This document shows positions 32,067 to 45,246 of a stretch of 64,000 nt of DNA, piece by piece (within the stretch, counting starts at the first letter, position 1; each line of letters opens with the position of its first letter). The translations under genes were made by a program, and so were the position numbers. The notes beneath the pieces were generated by a model, which did not search any database, was not told where the DNA came from, and saw nothing but the letters and a program-made list of their open reading frames with translations. Source of the stretch: Polyangiaceae bacterium (GTDB lineage: Bacteria > Myxococcota_A > Polyangia > Polyangiales > Polyangiaceae); contig JABTUA010000003.1 in the NCBI GenBank assembly GCA_015075635.1, positions 620,001-684,000 of the forward strand, given 5' to 3'.

Positions 32067-34250
32067 TCATCCGCAGACCAGCACCGCGCCCCGGAGCTCG
32101 ACGCTCTTGTCGGCGGCGGCGAGGTGAACGGCGAGCACTTTTCCAGAGCGCAAAACCAGCGCGCCCGGCGCGTCTTGGACGGCGGCGCCCTGGGCCAGCT
32201 CGAGCGGCACTCCCTGCGGGCGGAGCTTTTCGTCCAGCGTGCGGACCATCACCCGGCGCGCTCCTGCGGGACCCTCCAGCCATTGCAGCAGGAACCCGCC
32301 GCTCGGCAGCGCCACGATGACCGGCGCGATGGCCTCCGCGCCCCCGCTCTGAAGCGGCGCGAGCTCGCGCGACAGGTTCGGGACTTTGCCGCGCGGCGCG
32401 ACGGCAACGCGGATGTGCCAGGGCTCGCCCGGACCTCGGGCGGCGAACGCGACCACCACGCTCTTGTCCCCGGCAGCCATGCTCGGCGCGCCGACCTCGC
32501 GGGCGCCCGCGTCGACGCGCACGAGGTCGCCGTCGGCAGTGCCGGAGGGCGTGAGCCAACCCGCCAGCACGTCACCGCTGCCTCGGCCGCTGCGGAAAGC
32601 GATTCCGTGACCGTCTCGTTCGGTGACGGCGAAGGCGGGCTCGCTGATGCCCTCGAATCGCGCGCCGGGCCAGATGACCGTGGGGCTGGTGGCCTCGTTG
32701 AGGCGCACGAAACCGAAGTAGCTCGTGCCCACCCGGAGCGGCGGGCTCGAGGGGAGCGTGCGTAGGTTCTGGATCCGGGGGTCGTCGCGGTCCACCGCGA
32801 AGGTGACCGGAGCGCGGTCCGTCAGCGGCGTCACGCGGAACACCGGACCGGTGAGCTCCTCGGAGTAACGCGGCTCGACCGAGAGATCGTCGAGGTTCAC
32901 GATGATGCCGTCGGCGTGGTTCCTCCCGGAAGCGTAGCCGAGCGCGACGCGGCTCGGCCCCGGAGCGGACGCGGCCATGGGCACGACGTTCGGCATCGCG
33001 GGACCGGCGATGCGCCGCGGCACCGTGACCAGCCGGCAGGCTCCGAGCGGGGGCGGGGGCGGAGCTGGCGCCTGCGTCGTAGCCGGCGCGACCGGGGTCG
33101 TGGCCGGGAGCGCTGTGACGCGCGGGCTGGTGGTGAGCGGCCGCGCGGCGACCACGGGACCGCTGGGCGCCGGCGTTTCGTTCGGATCGTCGCGAAGCGT
33201 GGCAGCGACCATGATCACCAGCATGCCGACCACCAGCGCGGCGAAGACGCCGATGGCGGCGGAGAGCGCCTTCGAGTTGGTCAGGTGGAGGTAGGTCGCG
33301 GCGATCTCCAGCATCGACGGCACCCGATCGACGCGCGGCGGCGCGCTCGGGAGCGCGGGCGGCGGCTCCGAGTAGACCGGTGCGCGAGGCATCGACCGCT
33401 CGGCGACCAGAGGAGGAGGCGGCGGCGTGGACGCCGTGAGCGGCGGCGGCGTGTGCGAAGGAGACGGCTCGGGTTGCGGCGTGCGGTACTGCTCCTGTCG
33501 CGGGGCCTGGAGCGGGAACGGGCGCGTGGCGTCGCTCTTGGCCGGCACGGCCGGCTCTGGTGGCCGGGGGCGGGCCTTCTTCTTCTTGCGCTGCGGGGCG
33601 GGGGTCGGGGCCTCGCTGAACGACGCTGGTACCTCGGGTGACGACGGCATGCGCGGCGGCGGCGGCAGCGAAGCCGGCCTGGGCGGTGGCGCCGGCGGAG
33701 GGAGCGATGCGGGTCGCGGCGGCGCTGCCGGCGGCGTGAGCGACGGAGGTCGCGGCGCCGCGGCCGGTGGCGGCAGTGGAGGTGGAAGCGAGGGCGTTCG
33801 CGCGGGTCGTTGCGGTGGCGGGAGCGGAGGCGGAACCGACGGCAGTCGCGGAGCCGGCGGCGGCGGAGGTCCCGGCGCGGGCAGAGCGCGGACCGGCTTG
33901 GGCGGCGGTGTCACCCACGACCGAAGCGATGGACGAGCCGGCTTGGGCGGCGGCTCGACGCGGCTGGGCACCGCCACCGGGGGCGGCTGGTTCATCGGCA
34001 CGGTGACTGGCTCCGGCACCGACAGGAAGTCCCGCGGCAGCGTGATGGTGCCGGTCATCTCGAAGCGAGGCAGCTTCTGCTCGAAGAGCCCCGGTGGCAG
34101 GCGCCGCTCCACCGTCTCGATGCGGTCATCGACGTCGTCGATGTCGTCGTCGGTGAGGATGTCGTCGACGAGGGTGCGCTCCTCCGTCGGCAGATCGTCG
34201 TCCGTCAGCTCCTCCGGGGGCGAGCTGTCGTAGAGGGGCCGATCGCTCAT
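32067..34250 (-). CDS. Pro-rich single-pass membrane protein embedded in the xdh operon
   Basis: A 727-residue protein of unknown function. Residues 1-60 are acidic (EELTDDDLPTEERTLVDD). Residues about 85-310 are a low-complexity Pro-rich linker (RPPSLTPPAAPP-like repeats). One helix, AAIGVFAALVVGMLVIMVAA, spans the membrane at about 335. A second Thr/Pro/Ala linker follows, and a C-terminal region of about 330 residues looks like repeated beta strands (RVALGYASGRNHADGIIVNL, SVVVAFAARGPGEPWHIRVA), possibly a propeller. The start overlaps the xdhC stop by 4 nt. Why such a protein sits in a xanthine dehydrogenase operon is unclear; it may be an unrelated passenger. Confidence 0.8.
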   Translation of the reverse strand: MSDRPLYDSSPPEELTDDDLPTEERTLVDDILTDDDIDDVDDRIETVERRLPPGLFEQKLPRFEMTGTITLPRDFLSVPEPVTVPMNQPPPVAVPSRVEPPPKPARPSLRSWVTPPPKPVRALPAPGPPPPPAPRLPSVPPPLPPPQRPARTPSLPPPLPPPAAAPRPPSLTPPAAPPRPASLPPPAPPPRPASLPPPPRMPSSPEVPASFSEAPTPAPQRKKKKARPRPPEPAVPAKSDATRPFPLQAPRQEQYRTPQPEPSPSHTPPPLTASTPPPPPLVAERSMPRAPVYSEPPPALPSAPPRVDRVPSMLEIAATYLHLTNSKALSAAIGVFAALVVGMLVIMVAATLRDDPNETPAPSGPVVAARPLTTSPRVTALPATTPVAPATTQAPAPPPPPLGACRLVTVPRRIAGPAMPNVVPMAASAPGPSRVALGYASGRNHADGIIVNLDDLSVEPRYSEELTGPVFRVTPLTDRAPVTFAVDRDDPRIQNLRTLPSSPPLRVGTSYFGFVRLNEATSPTVIWPGARFEGISEPAFAVTERDGHGIAFRSGRGSGDVLAGWLTPSGTADGDLVRVDAGAREVGAPSMAAGDKSVVVAFAARGPGEPWHIRVAVAPRGKVPNLSRELAPLQSGGAEAIAPVIVALPSGGFLLQWLEGPAGARRVMVRTLDEKLRPQGVPLELAQGAAVQDAPGALVLRSGKVLAVHLAAADKSVELRGAVLVCG

Positions 34251-35104
34251 TCCTTGGCTTCCTGCACGAGTGCCGCGGCCTCCGGGGAGATGTCTCCGGA
34301 CAACACCCGGGCGAGGCGCGGGTCGTCCACGGCTCGCATGTGAGCGGGGGCCTTGCCGTGCCTCAGCGCGACCAGCTCCGCCACGATGCTGACGGCGATT
34401 TCTTCCGGGGACACGGCGCCGATGTCGAGGCCCACCGGCGCGTAGACCCGCTCCAACGGGGGCAGCGGGCCGCGTTCGGCGATGCGCTGCAAGATCCGGA
34501 ACACCTTGCGCCGGCTGCCGATGAGGCCGAGGTAGCGATGTGGCAGGCGCGCGAAGGTGTCCAGCGCTTCCTCGTCCAAGCGGTGGTCGTAGGTGACGAC
34601 CAGGAGCCAGTCCTCCGCGCGAGGTGCGAGGCGCGCCGCAGCCTCGCTGGGCTCCGCCAGGACCAAGGTGCAGCCGGGGAAGCGCTCCTCGGTGGCGAGC
34701 TCCTCGCGGTCGTCCACCACGGTCACGTCGAAGCCGACCTGGCGTGCCAGCTGGGCGGTCGGCTTGGCGACGTGTCCCGCGCCGAAGACGATCAAGCGTT
34801 GTGTGGCCTCGACTGGTTCCACGAAGATCTCCATGCGACCGCCGCAGCACATGCCGAGATCGCGAGCGAGATCGTAGACCACCAGCTCGGGACGACCGTG
34901 CGCTCGACACTGCTCGAGCGCCTCGAGCACCGCGCGCTCGACGGCGCCACCTCCCACGGTGCCGGTGGTCGTGCCGTCGGGAGCGAGCAGCAGCCGGGCT
35001 CCCGGTTCTTGGGGCACCGATCCGGAGACCCGGACCACGGTCGCGAGCGCGCCGCGTTTTCCGCTCGTCAGGACGTTGAGCAGCTCTCGAGTGACGTCTC
35101 GCAT
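34247..35104 (-). CDS. xdhC: XdhC-family molybdenum-cofactor insertion protein
   Basis: A 285-residue protein with both XdhC parts. The N-terminal CoxI-type segment has LATVVRVSGSVPQEPGARLL, GTVGGGAVE and LGMCCGGRMEIFVEP; the Rossmann-like C-terminal segment has RLIVFGAGHVAKPTAQLA and RYLGLIGSRRKVFRIL. XdhC binds the molybdenum cofactor, promotes sulfuration and passes it to XdhB. It is the first gene of the xdh operon, diverging from the kinase-activator gene by 175 nt. No confident promoter is picked in that gap. Confidence 0.93.
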   Translation of the reverse strand: MRDVTRELLNVLTSGKRGALATVVRVSGSVPQEPGARLLLAPDGTTTGTVGGGAVERAVLEALEQCRAHGRPELVVYDLARDLGMCCGGRMEIFVEPVEATQRLIVFGAGHVAKPTAQLARQVGFDVTVVDDREELATEERFPGCTLVLAEPSEAAARLAPRAEDWLLVVTYDHRLDEEALDTFARLPHRYLGLIGSRRKVFRILQRIAERGPLPPLERVYAPVGLDIGAVSPEEIAVSIVAELVALRHGKAPAHMRAVDDPRLARVLSGDISPEAAALVQEAKE

Positions 35105-35279
35105 CGGGTTCGGCGGCCGGCCCCGCGGCAGAGCGGGAGCGTGCTTTAGGGTACGATTTGCGGCAAAGGCCCGTCACGCGCCGCTGCGTTCGGGGCCAGG
35201 AGCGCTCGTCGCGACCACCCCTGGACCGTGCCTAGAGTTGGCGGTACCCTCCGAGCCTAGGCGATTTTAAGGGATTAGC

Positions 35280-39439
<4,160 letters not shown>

Positions 39440-39443
<4 letters not shown>

Positions 39444-40300
39444 CGCTCGGCGCTCCGGCCCGTCCGGTGCTCAAGTGGGCCGGCGGCAAGACCCAGCTCT
39501 TGCCGAAGATCCTGGCTCGCCTGCCGGAGCGCATCGACACGTACTTCGAGCCCTTCGTGGGCGGCGCGGCCGTGTTCTTCGCGCTGGCCGCGCGCGGGAG
39601 CTTTCGCCGCGCCGTGCTCGCCGACCGAAACCCGGACCTCGTCGCAGTCTATCGCGCGCTTCAGCAGGACGTGGAGGGCGTGATTCGCGCGCTCGGGCGC
39701 ATGAGTCACTCGGAGTCGGAGTACTACCGGGTGCGCGCGCTCTCGCCGCGCGGGCTCGTGCAGCGCGCAGCCCGGATCATCTACCTCAACAAGACCGGGT
39801 ACAACGGCCTGTACCGCGTGAACCGCTCGGGTCAGTTCAACGTGCCTTTCGGCAAGTACAAGAACCCGAACTTCTGCGACGCGGAGAACCTGCGCGCGGC
39901 GGCCGCTGCGCTCCAAGGCGTGGAGATCGCCGAGGCGGACTTCGAGGCGGTGTGCGCGCGGGCCCGGCCCGGCGACGCCGTCTACCTGGACCCGCCGTAC
40001 GTCCCGCTGTCGAAGACGTCCTACTTCACCGCCTACGACCGCCACCCCTTCGGGCAGCTCGAGCACGAGCGCCTGGCGCGGGTCTTCGCCGAGCTCGAGG
40101 GGCGCGGCGTGGATGCCGTGCTCTCGAACTCGAACACGCCGGAGACCCGGGCGCTCTACCGCGGCTTCCGCGCGGAGAAGGTCAAGGTGGCCCGCAACAT
40201 CAACTCGCGGGCGAGCGCGCGAGGCCCCATCGACGAGCTCTTGGTGGTCGCGGAGCCGGCGCCCCGCAGGGTCAAGCGGCCACGCTCTCGAGCTTCGTGA
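39440..40300 (+). CDS. dam: DNA adenine N6-methyltransferase (Dam family)
   Basis: A 286-residue enzyme of the D12 class. The SAM motif is PVLKWAGGKTQLLPKI, then YFEPFVGGAAVFF; the catalytic motif is DAVYLDPPYVPLSKTSYFTAYD (DPPY) with the conserved IYLNKTGYNGLYRVNRSG in between. It transfers a methyl group to adenine N6, most likely in GATC, but the target is not provable from sequence. No restriction endonuclease is nearby, so it is an orphan. ATG 39440 overlaps the stop of the sigma-54 activator gene (ATGA), suggesting shared expression. Its 3' end overlaps the convergent kinase gene by 29 nt. Confidence 0.93.
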
Positions 40301-41999
40301 ACAACGGGCCCAGCTCCGGGCGGGTGCGCAGCGGCGAGCAGAAGCGGGTGGCCAGCTCGAGCAGCTCGGTCTCCAGCGTGTCGGCGCGGTCTCCCAGCTC
40401 TCGGAGCTGGCGGTTGCAGTCCGAGAGCTCCTTCTCGATGGCCTCTTCCTTGGTGGCCATGGCGCTGCGCAGCGTCTGGATCTGGAACTCGAGATCGCTG
40501 ACCTCGGCGCGCTTCGCCTCCGCCGTCTGAGTGGCGGCCTTGAGCTGGGTCTTCGCGGCGAGCCAGGTGTCCATGATCTCCGCGAGGCGGCGGTAGGCCT
40601 TCGCGAGCTGGGCGTAGGGCTCCATGAAACCGGAGCGACCTTCCCAGTAGACGGTGTCCTTGTGCGCGGCGAGGAAGTCCTCCGCGAAGCGCGAGACCTC
40701 GCCGGTCTGGGCGGCGATGATCGAATCGGCGGCCTTGGCCTCCTCACGCGCGCGGCTGGCGTCCACGCCGAGCGCGTGGACCGCGTGGCCCAGGCGCTGT
40801 CGCCCCTCGCGGCCCTTGGCTTCGACGGCCTCGAGCTGGAGCTGAACCTCGCTGGAGGCGGTGCCGACCTCGCTGAGCTCGCCCAGCTTGGTGCGCACTT
40901 GCGTCAAGATCTGCTCGAGCTCCGCAGGGCGGTTGGTCGGCGGATAGGCCCGCTTGAGCATCAGCTCGAAGACCTCCAGCCGGCGGTTCCAGCGATCGAC
41001 CGCCGTCCGCTCGGAGGTCGAGGGAACGTGGGAGCTGACGGCCTCGTCCGCGGGCTCAATCGGCGCATGGATCCCCAGCGAATCGGAGATCGCCACCAGA
41101 TCGTTGTGGACCTTGTGGGCGTCCACGGGGCGATCCGTGGGGTCCTTGGCCAACAGCTCGAGCACGAGCTCGTCGAGCTCGGCCGAGAGCGCCGGGTCGA
41201 TCTGCCGCATCGACGGCGGCGCTTCCTTCATGTGCTTGAGGAACCAGCTCGCGACGTCGTTGGCCTCGAAGGGCAGCCGACCCGTGAACATCTCGAAGGC
41301 CATCACCCCGAGCGCATAGAGGTCCGCGGCCGGCCCCGCCTCCGTGGACGTGATGCGCTCCGGCGCCATGTACTGCGGCGTGCCGAAGACCTCGCCGGAG
41401 CCGGTGAGGCGCACGTCCTGCATCGAGCGCGCGATGCCGAAGTCCAGGAGCTTGACCACCTCCCCGCCGTCCGGCGTCCGGGCCAGGAAGATGTTCTCGG
41501 GCTTCAGATCCCGGTGGATCACCTCGAGGTCGTGGGCGCGGGCCAGCGCTCTGGAGATCTGGATCAAGATCGGGAGGGTCCGCTCCATCGGGACCTTGCC
41601 GCGCTCCACGACGTCGGCGAGGGTCTCGCCCTCGAGCAGCTCCATCACCAGGTACAGGCTGCCGTCGCCGGTCTCGCCCTGATCGAGGATCTCGATGATG
41701 TTCGGGTGCGCGATCTTCTGCGCTGCCTTGGCCTCGCGCCGGAACCGCTCCTGGATGACCGGGTTCCGGGCCAGCTCCTGGTTCATGATCTTGATGGCGA
41801 CGTGCCGATCACTGAGCCGGTGCTTGGCTCGGTACACCGTCGCCATGCCGCCTTCGCCGATCACGTCCTCGACGACGTATCGGCCCGCGATCGTCGTCCC
41901 GATGCGCGGGTCCTGGATCTCGAGCAGCTGAACCCCGTCGACGAAACACGTGGTCTTGTCGGGCGGGTACTTCAGCTTGCACTGCGGGCAGGCTTTCAT
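40272..41999 (-). CDS. Zinc-ribbon Ser/Thr protein kinase with coiled-coil tail
   Basis: A 575-residue protein. It opens with a zinc-ribbon-like KACPQCKLKY and a further Cys-18. The kinase spans about 39-310: GEGGMATVYRAKH, Lys-70 in HVAIKIM, VIHRDLKPENIFL and KLLDFGIAR, with the activation segment ending QYMAPERI. All catalytic residues are present. There is no membrane helix, so it is cytoplasmic. Residues 380-560 are helical with coiled-coil character (TAEAKRAEVSDLEFQIQTL). This architecture is frequent in myxobacteria; substrates are unknown. It is divergent from the SH3-domain gene. Confidence 0.93.
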   Translation of the reverse strand: MKACPQCKLKYPPDKTTCFVDGVQLLEIQDPRIGTTIAGRYVVEDVIGEGGMATVYRAKHRLSDRHVAIKIMNQELARNPVIQERFRREAKAAQKIAHPNIIEILDQGETGDGSLYLVMELLEGETLADVVERGKVPMERTLPILIQISRALARAHDLEVIHRDLKPENIFLARTPDGGEVVKLLDFGIARSMQDVRLTGSGEVFGTPQYMAPERITSTEAGPAADLYALGVMAFEMFTGRLPFEANDVASWFLKHMKEAPPSMRQIDPALSAELDELVLELLAKDPTDRPVDAHKVHNDLVAISDSLGIHAPIEPADEAVSSHVPSTSERTAVDRWNRRLEVFELMLKRAYPPTNRPAELEQILTQVRTKLGELSEVGTASSEVQLQLEAVEAKGREGRQRLGHAVHALGVDASRAREEAKAADSIIAAQTGEVSRFAEDFLAAHKDTVYWEGRSGFMEPYAQLAKAYRRLAEIMDTWLAAKTQLKAATQTAEAKRAEVSDLEFQIQTLRSAMATKEEAIEKELSDCNRQLRELGDRADTLETELLELATRFCSPLRTRPELGPLFTKLESVAA

Positions 42000-42159
42000 G
42001 ACGGGCCGGGCAGACGGCTATCCTCTGCCAGGCCCGGGCCTCTTGGAAGAGGCCTCGGCGAAAGGCCGCCGGATCCGGCCCATCCGCGCATTTTTCCGTC
42101 CGGCGCGTCGCGTGCTAAGGGGTGTTCGGCGCGCGGGCCGAGGGCCCGGGCGTGACCCG

Positions 42160-43041
42160 ATGACCAAAGACCGAGGTGGCCTCAGCGTGCGCATCCCCAA
42201 GGCGGGGGAGGACCAGCCGCACGTCGTGCGGGTCGCGGTGATTACGGTCGTCGGCTTCGTCATCGGCGTGGGCTGGCCCCGGCTGGCCGGGGTCAAGCTG
42301 GTCCCCAGCGCTCCGGTGGAGGCGGAGGCTGCCGCGAGCGCTGAGGACCCCAAGGGCGTAGCGCCCTCCACCGCGGCGGCGGTCCCGCCGGCGGCCAAGG
42401 GCGTCCCGGCCCCGACCGAGGCGCCGCCGAGCCCCGAGCCGACGGATCGCCTCAAGCTCTCCGAGGCCAAGGTCACGAGCTGTCGCGACGGCAAGGGCGC
42501 CAAGAAGGAGAGCTGCGATCCGATCGACGTGGACGGGTTGGCTCGCCCGAAGATCATGGCGCTCGTCGGCTGCCCGGCGGCGGCGAGCCTGCAGGGCAAG
42601 CTCTCCCTGGGCATCGAGCTCGACTTCGACAGCGGCAAGGTCACGGACGTGCTCAAGGGGAAGAGCACGAACCTGCCGGACGCGAGCGCGGACGCGCTGA
42701 TCGCCTGCGCCAAGAAGGAGTTCTCCACGCTGTCGCTGTCCGACGTGAAGCACCAGCACGCCAAGTACACGGTGTTCTTCCTGGCCGAGCTCCTGCCGCC
42801 CGGCGAGAAGGCGGTCGATCCCGCAGACGCCGGCAAAGAGGTGACCAGCGCCAGCGGGCGGGCCACCGTGGCCTGGGAGGTCGCCATCGTCCGCGATCAA
42901 CCCAAGGACGGCGAGATCGTCGCGCGTCTGATGCGGGGCACGCGCGTGGTCGTGAGCGGACGCGACGGCGACTGGTATCGCATCAAGTACGACGCGAAGG
43001 GCGCCGAGGGGTGGGTATTCCGCACCGCCATCGGCATGTAG
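42160..43041 (+). CDS. Membrane-anchored protein with C-terminal SH3-like domain
   Basis: A 293-residue protein. One hydrophobic segment near the N-terminus (VVRVAVITVVGFVIGVGW, about 23-40) anchors it, followed by an Ala/Pro linker to about residue 100. The middle is unrecognised with conserved-looking Cys (VTSCRDG, KESCDPID, LVGCPAAASL). The end, AIVRDQPKDGEIVARLMRGTRVVVSG then WYRIKYDAKGAEGWVFRTAIG, fits a bacterial SH3 domain, common in periplasmic proteins that bind cell wall. ATG 42160 puts the helix near the start. Confidence 0.78.
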   Translation: MTKDRGGLSVRIPKAGEDQPHVVRVAVITVVGFVIGVGWPRLAGVKLVPSAPVEAEAAASAEDPKGVAPSTAAAVPPAAKGVPAPTEAPPSPEPTDRLKLSEAKVTSCRDGKGAKKESCDPIDVDGLARPKIMALVGCPAAASLQGKLSLGIELDFDSGKVTDVLKGKSTNLPDASADALIACAKKEFSTLSLSDVKHQHAKYTVFFLAELLPPGEKAVDPADAGKEVTSASGRATVAWEVAIVRDQPKDGEIVARLMRGTRVVVSGRDGDWYRIKYDAKGAEGWVFRTAIGM

Positions 43042-43736
43042 CCCGGCGCGCGGGCCTCTTGGCGCTCTGGGTCATCGGGAGCGCCAGCGCCCAAGGGGTG
43101 CCTCCCGCAAAGGTCGAGCTCACCGTTGCAGCAGGCGCGCCGGACGCCGAGCAGAAGCGCGCGCTCTCCCACGGCCAAGGCGACGAGCGCGATGACGAGC
43201 CGAGCGATGCCGAGATGGAGGAAGCTCGCCGCACGGGCAAGAGCTCCGCGGGGGCCGGGCTCTCGGGCACCGTCGGGCGAGTGTTCACCGAGCACGCGCC
43301 GGATGGATGGTTCGGTCGGCTGGAGCTCGAAGGCGTGGTCGCGAGCCGCTTCGAGGGCGCCGGCGCCGTGGGGGGCGTCACCCTCGGCGGGGAGCTGTGG
43401 CTCGCGGGCGAGTCCGGAGGTGGGGGTCTGCCGGTGAGCTTCTGGCTCGGCTACCGCACGCCGGCGCTGATCGGCAGCCTGGGCCTCGGCGCGCTGATGT
43501 TCGAGGTCGACGAGGTGGACGGTGACCGTGGCTTTGGCATCTACGCGCCGTTCGCCACCGCGGCGCTGGGCGTCGAGCTCGGCGGGACCCGGCTCCTGGC
43601 CGACGCCCGCGCGCTGTATCGCTGGCAGTGGGGCGCGCCCGATCGCGCGCAGCTCCAGCTCGGTCTCAGAATGGTGCACTTCATCGAACGGCCTACGCGA
43701 CCGGCGAAGCAGCGACGTCGCGGCATGCTACGCTGA
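43011..43736 (+). CDS. Secreted beta-rich protein, possible outer-membrane protein
   Basis: A 241-residue protein with a signal peptide (AGLLALWVIGSASA) and an acidic linker (HGQGDERDDEPSDAEMEE). It then has alternating strands: WFGRLELEGVVASRFEGA, GGVTLGGELWLAG, and PVSFWLGYRTPALIG. Such strands suit a small barrel or a beta-sandwich. The GTG at 43011 overlaps the previous gene by 31 nt in another frame; no better start gives the signal. It may form an operon with the SH3 protein. No family is recognised. Confidence 0.68.
   Translation: MGIPHRHRHVARRAGLLALWVIGSASAQGVPPAKVELTVAAGAPDAEQKRALSHGQGDERDDEPSDAEMEEARRTGKSSAGAGLSGTVGRVFTEHAPDGWFGRLELEGVVASRFEGAGAVGGVTLGGELWLAGESGGGGLPVSFWLGYRTPALIGSLGLGALMFEVDEVDGDRGFGIYAPFATAALGVELGGTRLLADARALYRWQWGAPDRAQLQLGLRMVHFIERPTRPAKQRRRGMLR
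43729..43734 (+). promoter_or_regulatory. -10-like box of the 43743 gene
   Basis: TACGCT lies 8 nt before the TTG at 43743 and supports that unusual start. Confidence 0.35.
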
Positions 43737-43742
43737 GCCCCG

Positions 43743-44111
43743 TTGACCGACGAAGCCGACACCGACGCTGCGCCATCCGAAGACGTGGTCGTGCTCGGCT
43801 CCGAGTCGCCCGACGGCAAGAGCGTGGGCGTAGTGCGCCTGCGCGAGGGACAGGTCGAGATCGGCAAGGTCCAACCGTTGGAGGAGGGCAAGCCCATCGT
43901 CGGCGAGGTCGTGAAGCTCACGCCTCGTGCCGAGGCGCCGCGGATCTGCGACGTCGAGGTGCAGTACAAACCCACGCCGGTGGCCAAGGCGTCGCCGCAG
44001 CGAACGGACGCAGCGCCGCCCCGCACGCGCGGTGGCCCACCCCAGGTGGCCAGCGACGAATACCGCCGGAACTGGGAAGCCATCTGGGCGCCGGGCAAGA
44101 AGCCGAACTGA
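43743..44111 (+). CDS. Small conserved-looking protein of unknown function
   Basis: A 122-residue protein starting at TTG. It has short strands (VVVLGSESPDGKSVGVVRLR, then QVEIGKVQPLEEGKPIVG) and ends in EYRRNWEAIWAPGKKPN. No signal peptide or membrane helix is seen. The C-terminal YRRNWEAIWAP motif is distinctive, and it recalls small myxobacterial hypothetical proteins. Function unknown. It is 2 nt upstream of the next gene, so cotranscription is likely. Confidence 0.65.
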   Translation: MTDEADTDAAPSEDVVVLGSESPDGKSVGVVRLREGQVEIGKVQPLEEGKPIVGEVVKLTPRAEAPRICDVEVQYKPTPVAKASPQRTDAAPPRTRGGPPQVASDEYRRNWEAIWAPGKKPN

Positions 44112-44113
44112 GG

Positions 44114-44737
44114 ATGCAGCGCGAAGTCCCCCTGAAGTGCAGCTGCGGCGCCGTGCGAGGCGTCGCCCACTCCGTGTCTCTGCGCCGGGGAACGCGGGTG
44201 GTCTGCATGTGCATCGACTGCCAGACCTACGCGCACTTCCTCGGTCGCGCCGCCGACATCCTGGACGCGCACGGTGGGACTGACGTCTTCCAGCTCGCCC
44301 CCGGCCAGCTCGAGCTCGGGCAGGGCGCCGACCAGCTGCGTTGCGTGCGCCTGAGCCCGAAGGGCGCGATGCGCTGGTACACCGAGTGCTGCAAGACGCC
44401 GGTCGGCAACACCGCACCCTCCCCCAGCGTCCCGTTCGTCGGAGTGCCGCACTTGTTCATGGACCACGGGGGCTCGCCGGGAGGGAGAGAACGAGACCTC
44501 GGCCCCGTGCGCTTCTGGGTGCAAGGACAAGACGGCCACGGGCAGCTGCCGCCGCGTACTCACCCCCGGTTCCCGCCCCGCTTGCTGCTCAGGACGGCCT
44601 ACCTGCTCTTGCGGGCGAAGCTCACCGGGCTCTCGCGGCCGACTCCGTTCTGGGACGCGAAAGGCAAGCCGACCGTGGAGCCCCTCGTCCTCTCGAGGGA
44701 GGAGCGCGCGCGTCTCCGGGAGCTGTGCAAGCGTTGA
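44114..44737 (+). CDS. GFA-like zinc protein of the DUF6151 type
   Basis: A 207-residue protein beginning with LKCSCGAVRGVAH, followed by VVCMCIDCQTYAHFLG. The CxCG and CxxC pairs are placed like the zinc sites of the GFA (glutathione-dependent formaldehyde-activating) fold. YTECCKTPVGNT continues the family pattern. Related proteins of unknown function (DUF6151) share this layout and are proteobacterial. Enzyme activity is not established. The ATG is 2 nt past the previous stop. Confidence 0.75.
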   Translation: MQREVPLKCSCGAVRGVAHSVSLRRGTRVVCMCIDCQTYAHFLGRAADILDAHGGTDVFQLAPGQLELGQGADQLRCVRLSPKGAMRWYTECCKTPVGNTAPSPSVPFVGVPHLFMDHGGSPGGRERDLGPVRFWVQGQDGHGQLPPRTHPRFPPRLLLRTAYLLLRAKLTGLSRPTPFWDAKGKPTVEPLVLSREERARLRELCKR

Positions 44738-44769
44738 CTCCGAGCAGCGTGGCCGCTAGTCCCGCGTCC

Positions 44770-45203
44770 ATGAAGCTCTCCCCGCTGCTGCTGCTCCTGC
44801 TCGCCGCCTGCGGCGCGTCAAGCGAACCGCCGAAGACGCCTGAGCCCCCGAGCGCCCGAGCGCCGCGCCGCCCGTCGCCGCGCCCGAGCCCTCGGCCGAG
44901 AAGGAGGAGGTGCCGCCCGCGCCGAGCGCCGCTCCGGAGGAGACGGCTCCCGCCACCAGCCTCACCAAGGCCCAGCTGCAGGAGGCCGGCAAGATCGTCG
45001 GGGATGGCTACCCCGGGCCCTTCGAGAAGACCTACCCGAAGGTGGTCGCGAAGATCGGCGAGCCGAAAAGGAAGAGCGACAACATGTACGAGTGGTACGC
45101 CTCGGACGGCGGGAAGTGCTTCCTGTTCTTCATGACCCGTGACAACCAGAAGGGGCACGCCGCGTCCGGCATCTCCGAGACCGACGCGAGCCTGTGCAAG
45201 TAG
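44770..45203 (+). CDS. Lipoprotein gene with apparent frameshift
   Basis: ATG 44770 begins a clear lipoprotein signal (MKLSPLLLLLLAACGASSEP). In that frame the sequence degenerates after PEPPSAR into Arg/Pro-rich nonsense. The frame starting at GTG 44910 reads PPAPSAAPEETAPATSLTKA and continues into a well-formed domain (KTYPKVVAKIGEPKRKSDN and MYEWYASDGGKCFLFFMTRD) to the stop at 45201-45203. Joining them needs a one-base change near 44860-44890, a GC-rich stretch where CGAGCGCC recurs. It is either a sequencing error, a real frameshift mutation, or the gene begins at 44910. The C-terminal domain has three Cys-flanked segments and no recognised family. Confidence 0.6.
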
Positions 45204-45228
45204 AGGCCTGGACCAGCGCGCCGCCCAG

Positions 45229-45246
45229 GTATATACTTTCCGTATC
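45229..45246 (+). promoter_or_regulatory. -10-like box and GTAT repeats before VapB, probable operator
   Basis: GTATATAC (45229-45236) is self-complementary and overlaps TATACT (45232-45237), a good -10 box 9 nt before the ATG. GTATC follows at 45242-45246. VapB AbrB-type antitoxins commonly bind such AT-rich GTAT elements. Confidence 0.5.

Noticed and set aside
35105..35279. Sigma-54 (-24/-12) promoter for the activator gene
   Set aside because: TTGGCGGTACCC near 35237 resembles a -24 box, but no GC at the proper -12 position follows.
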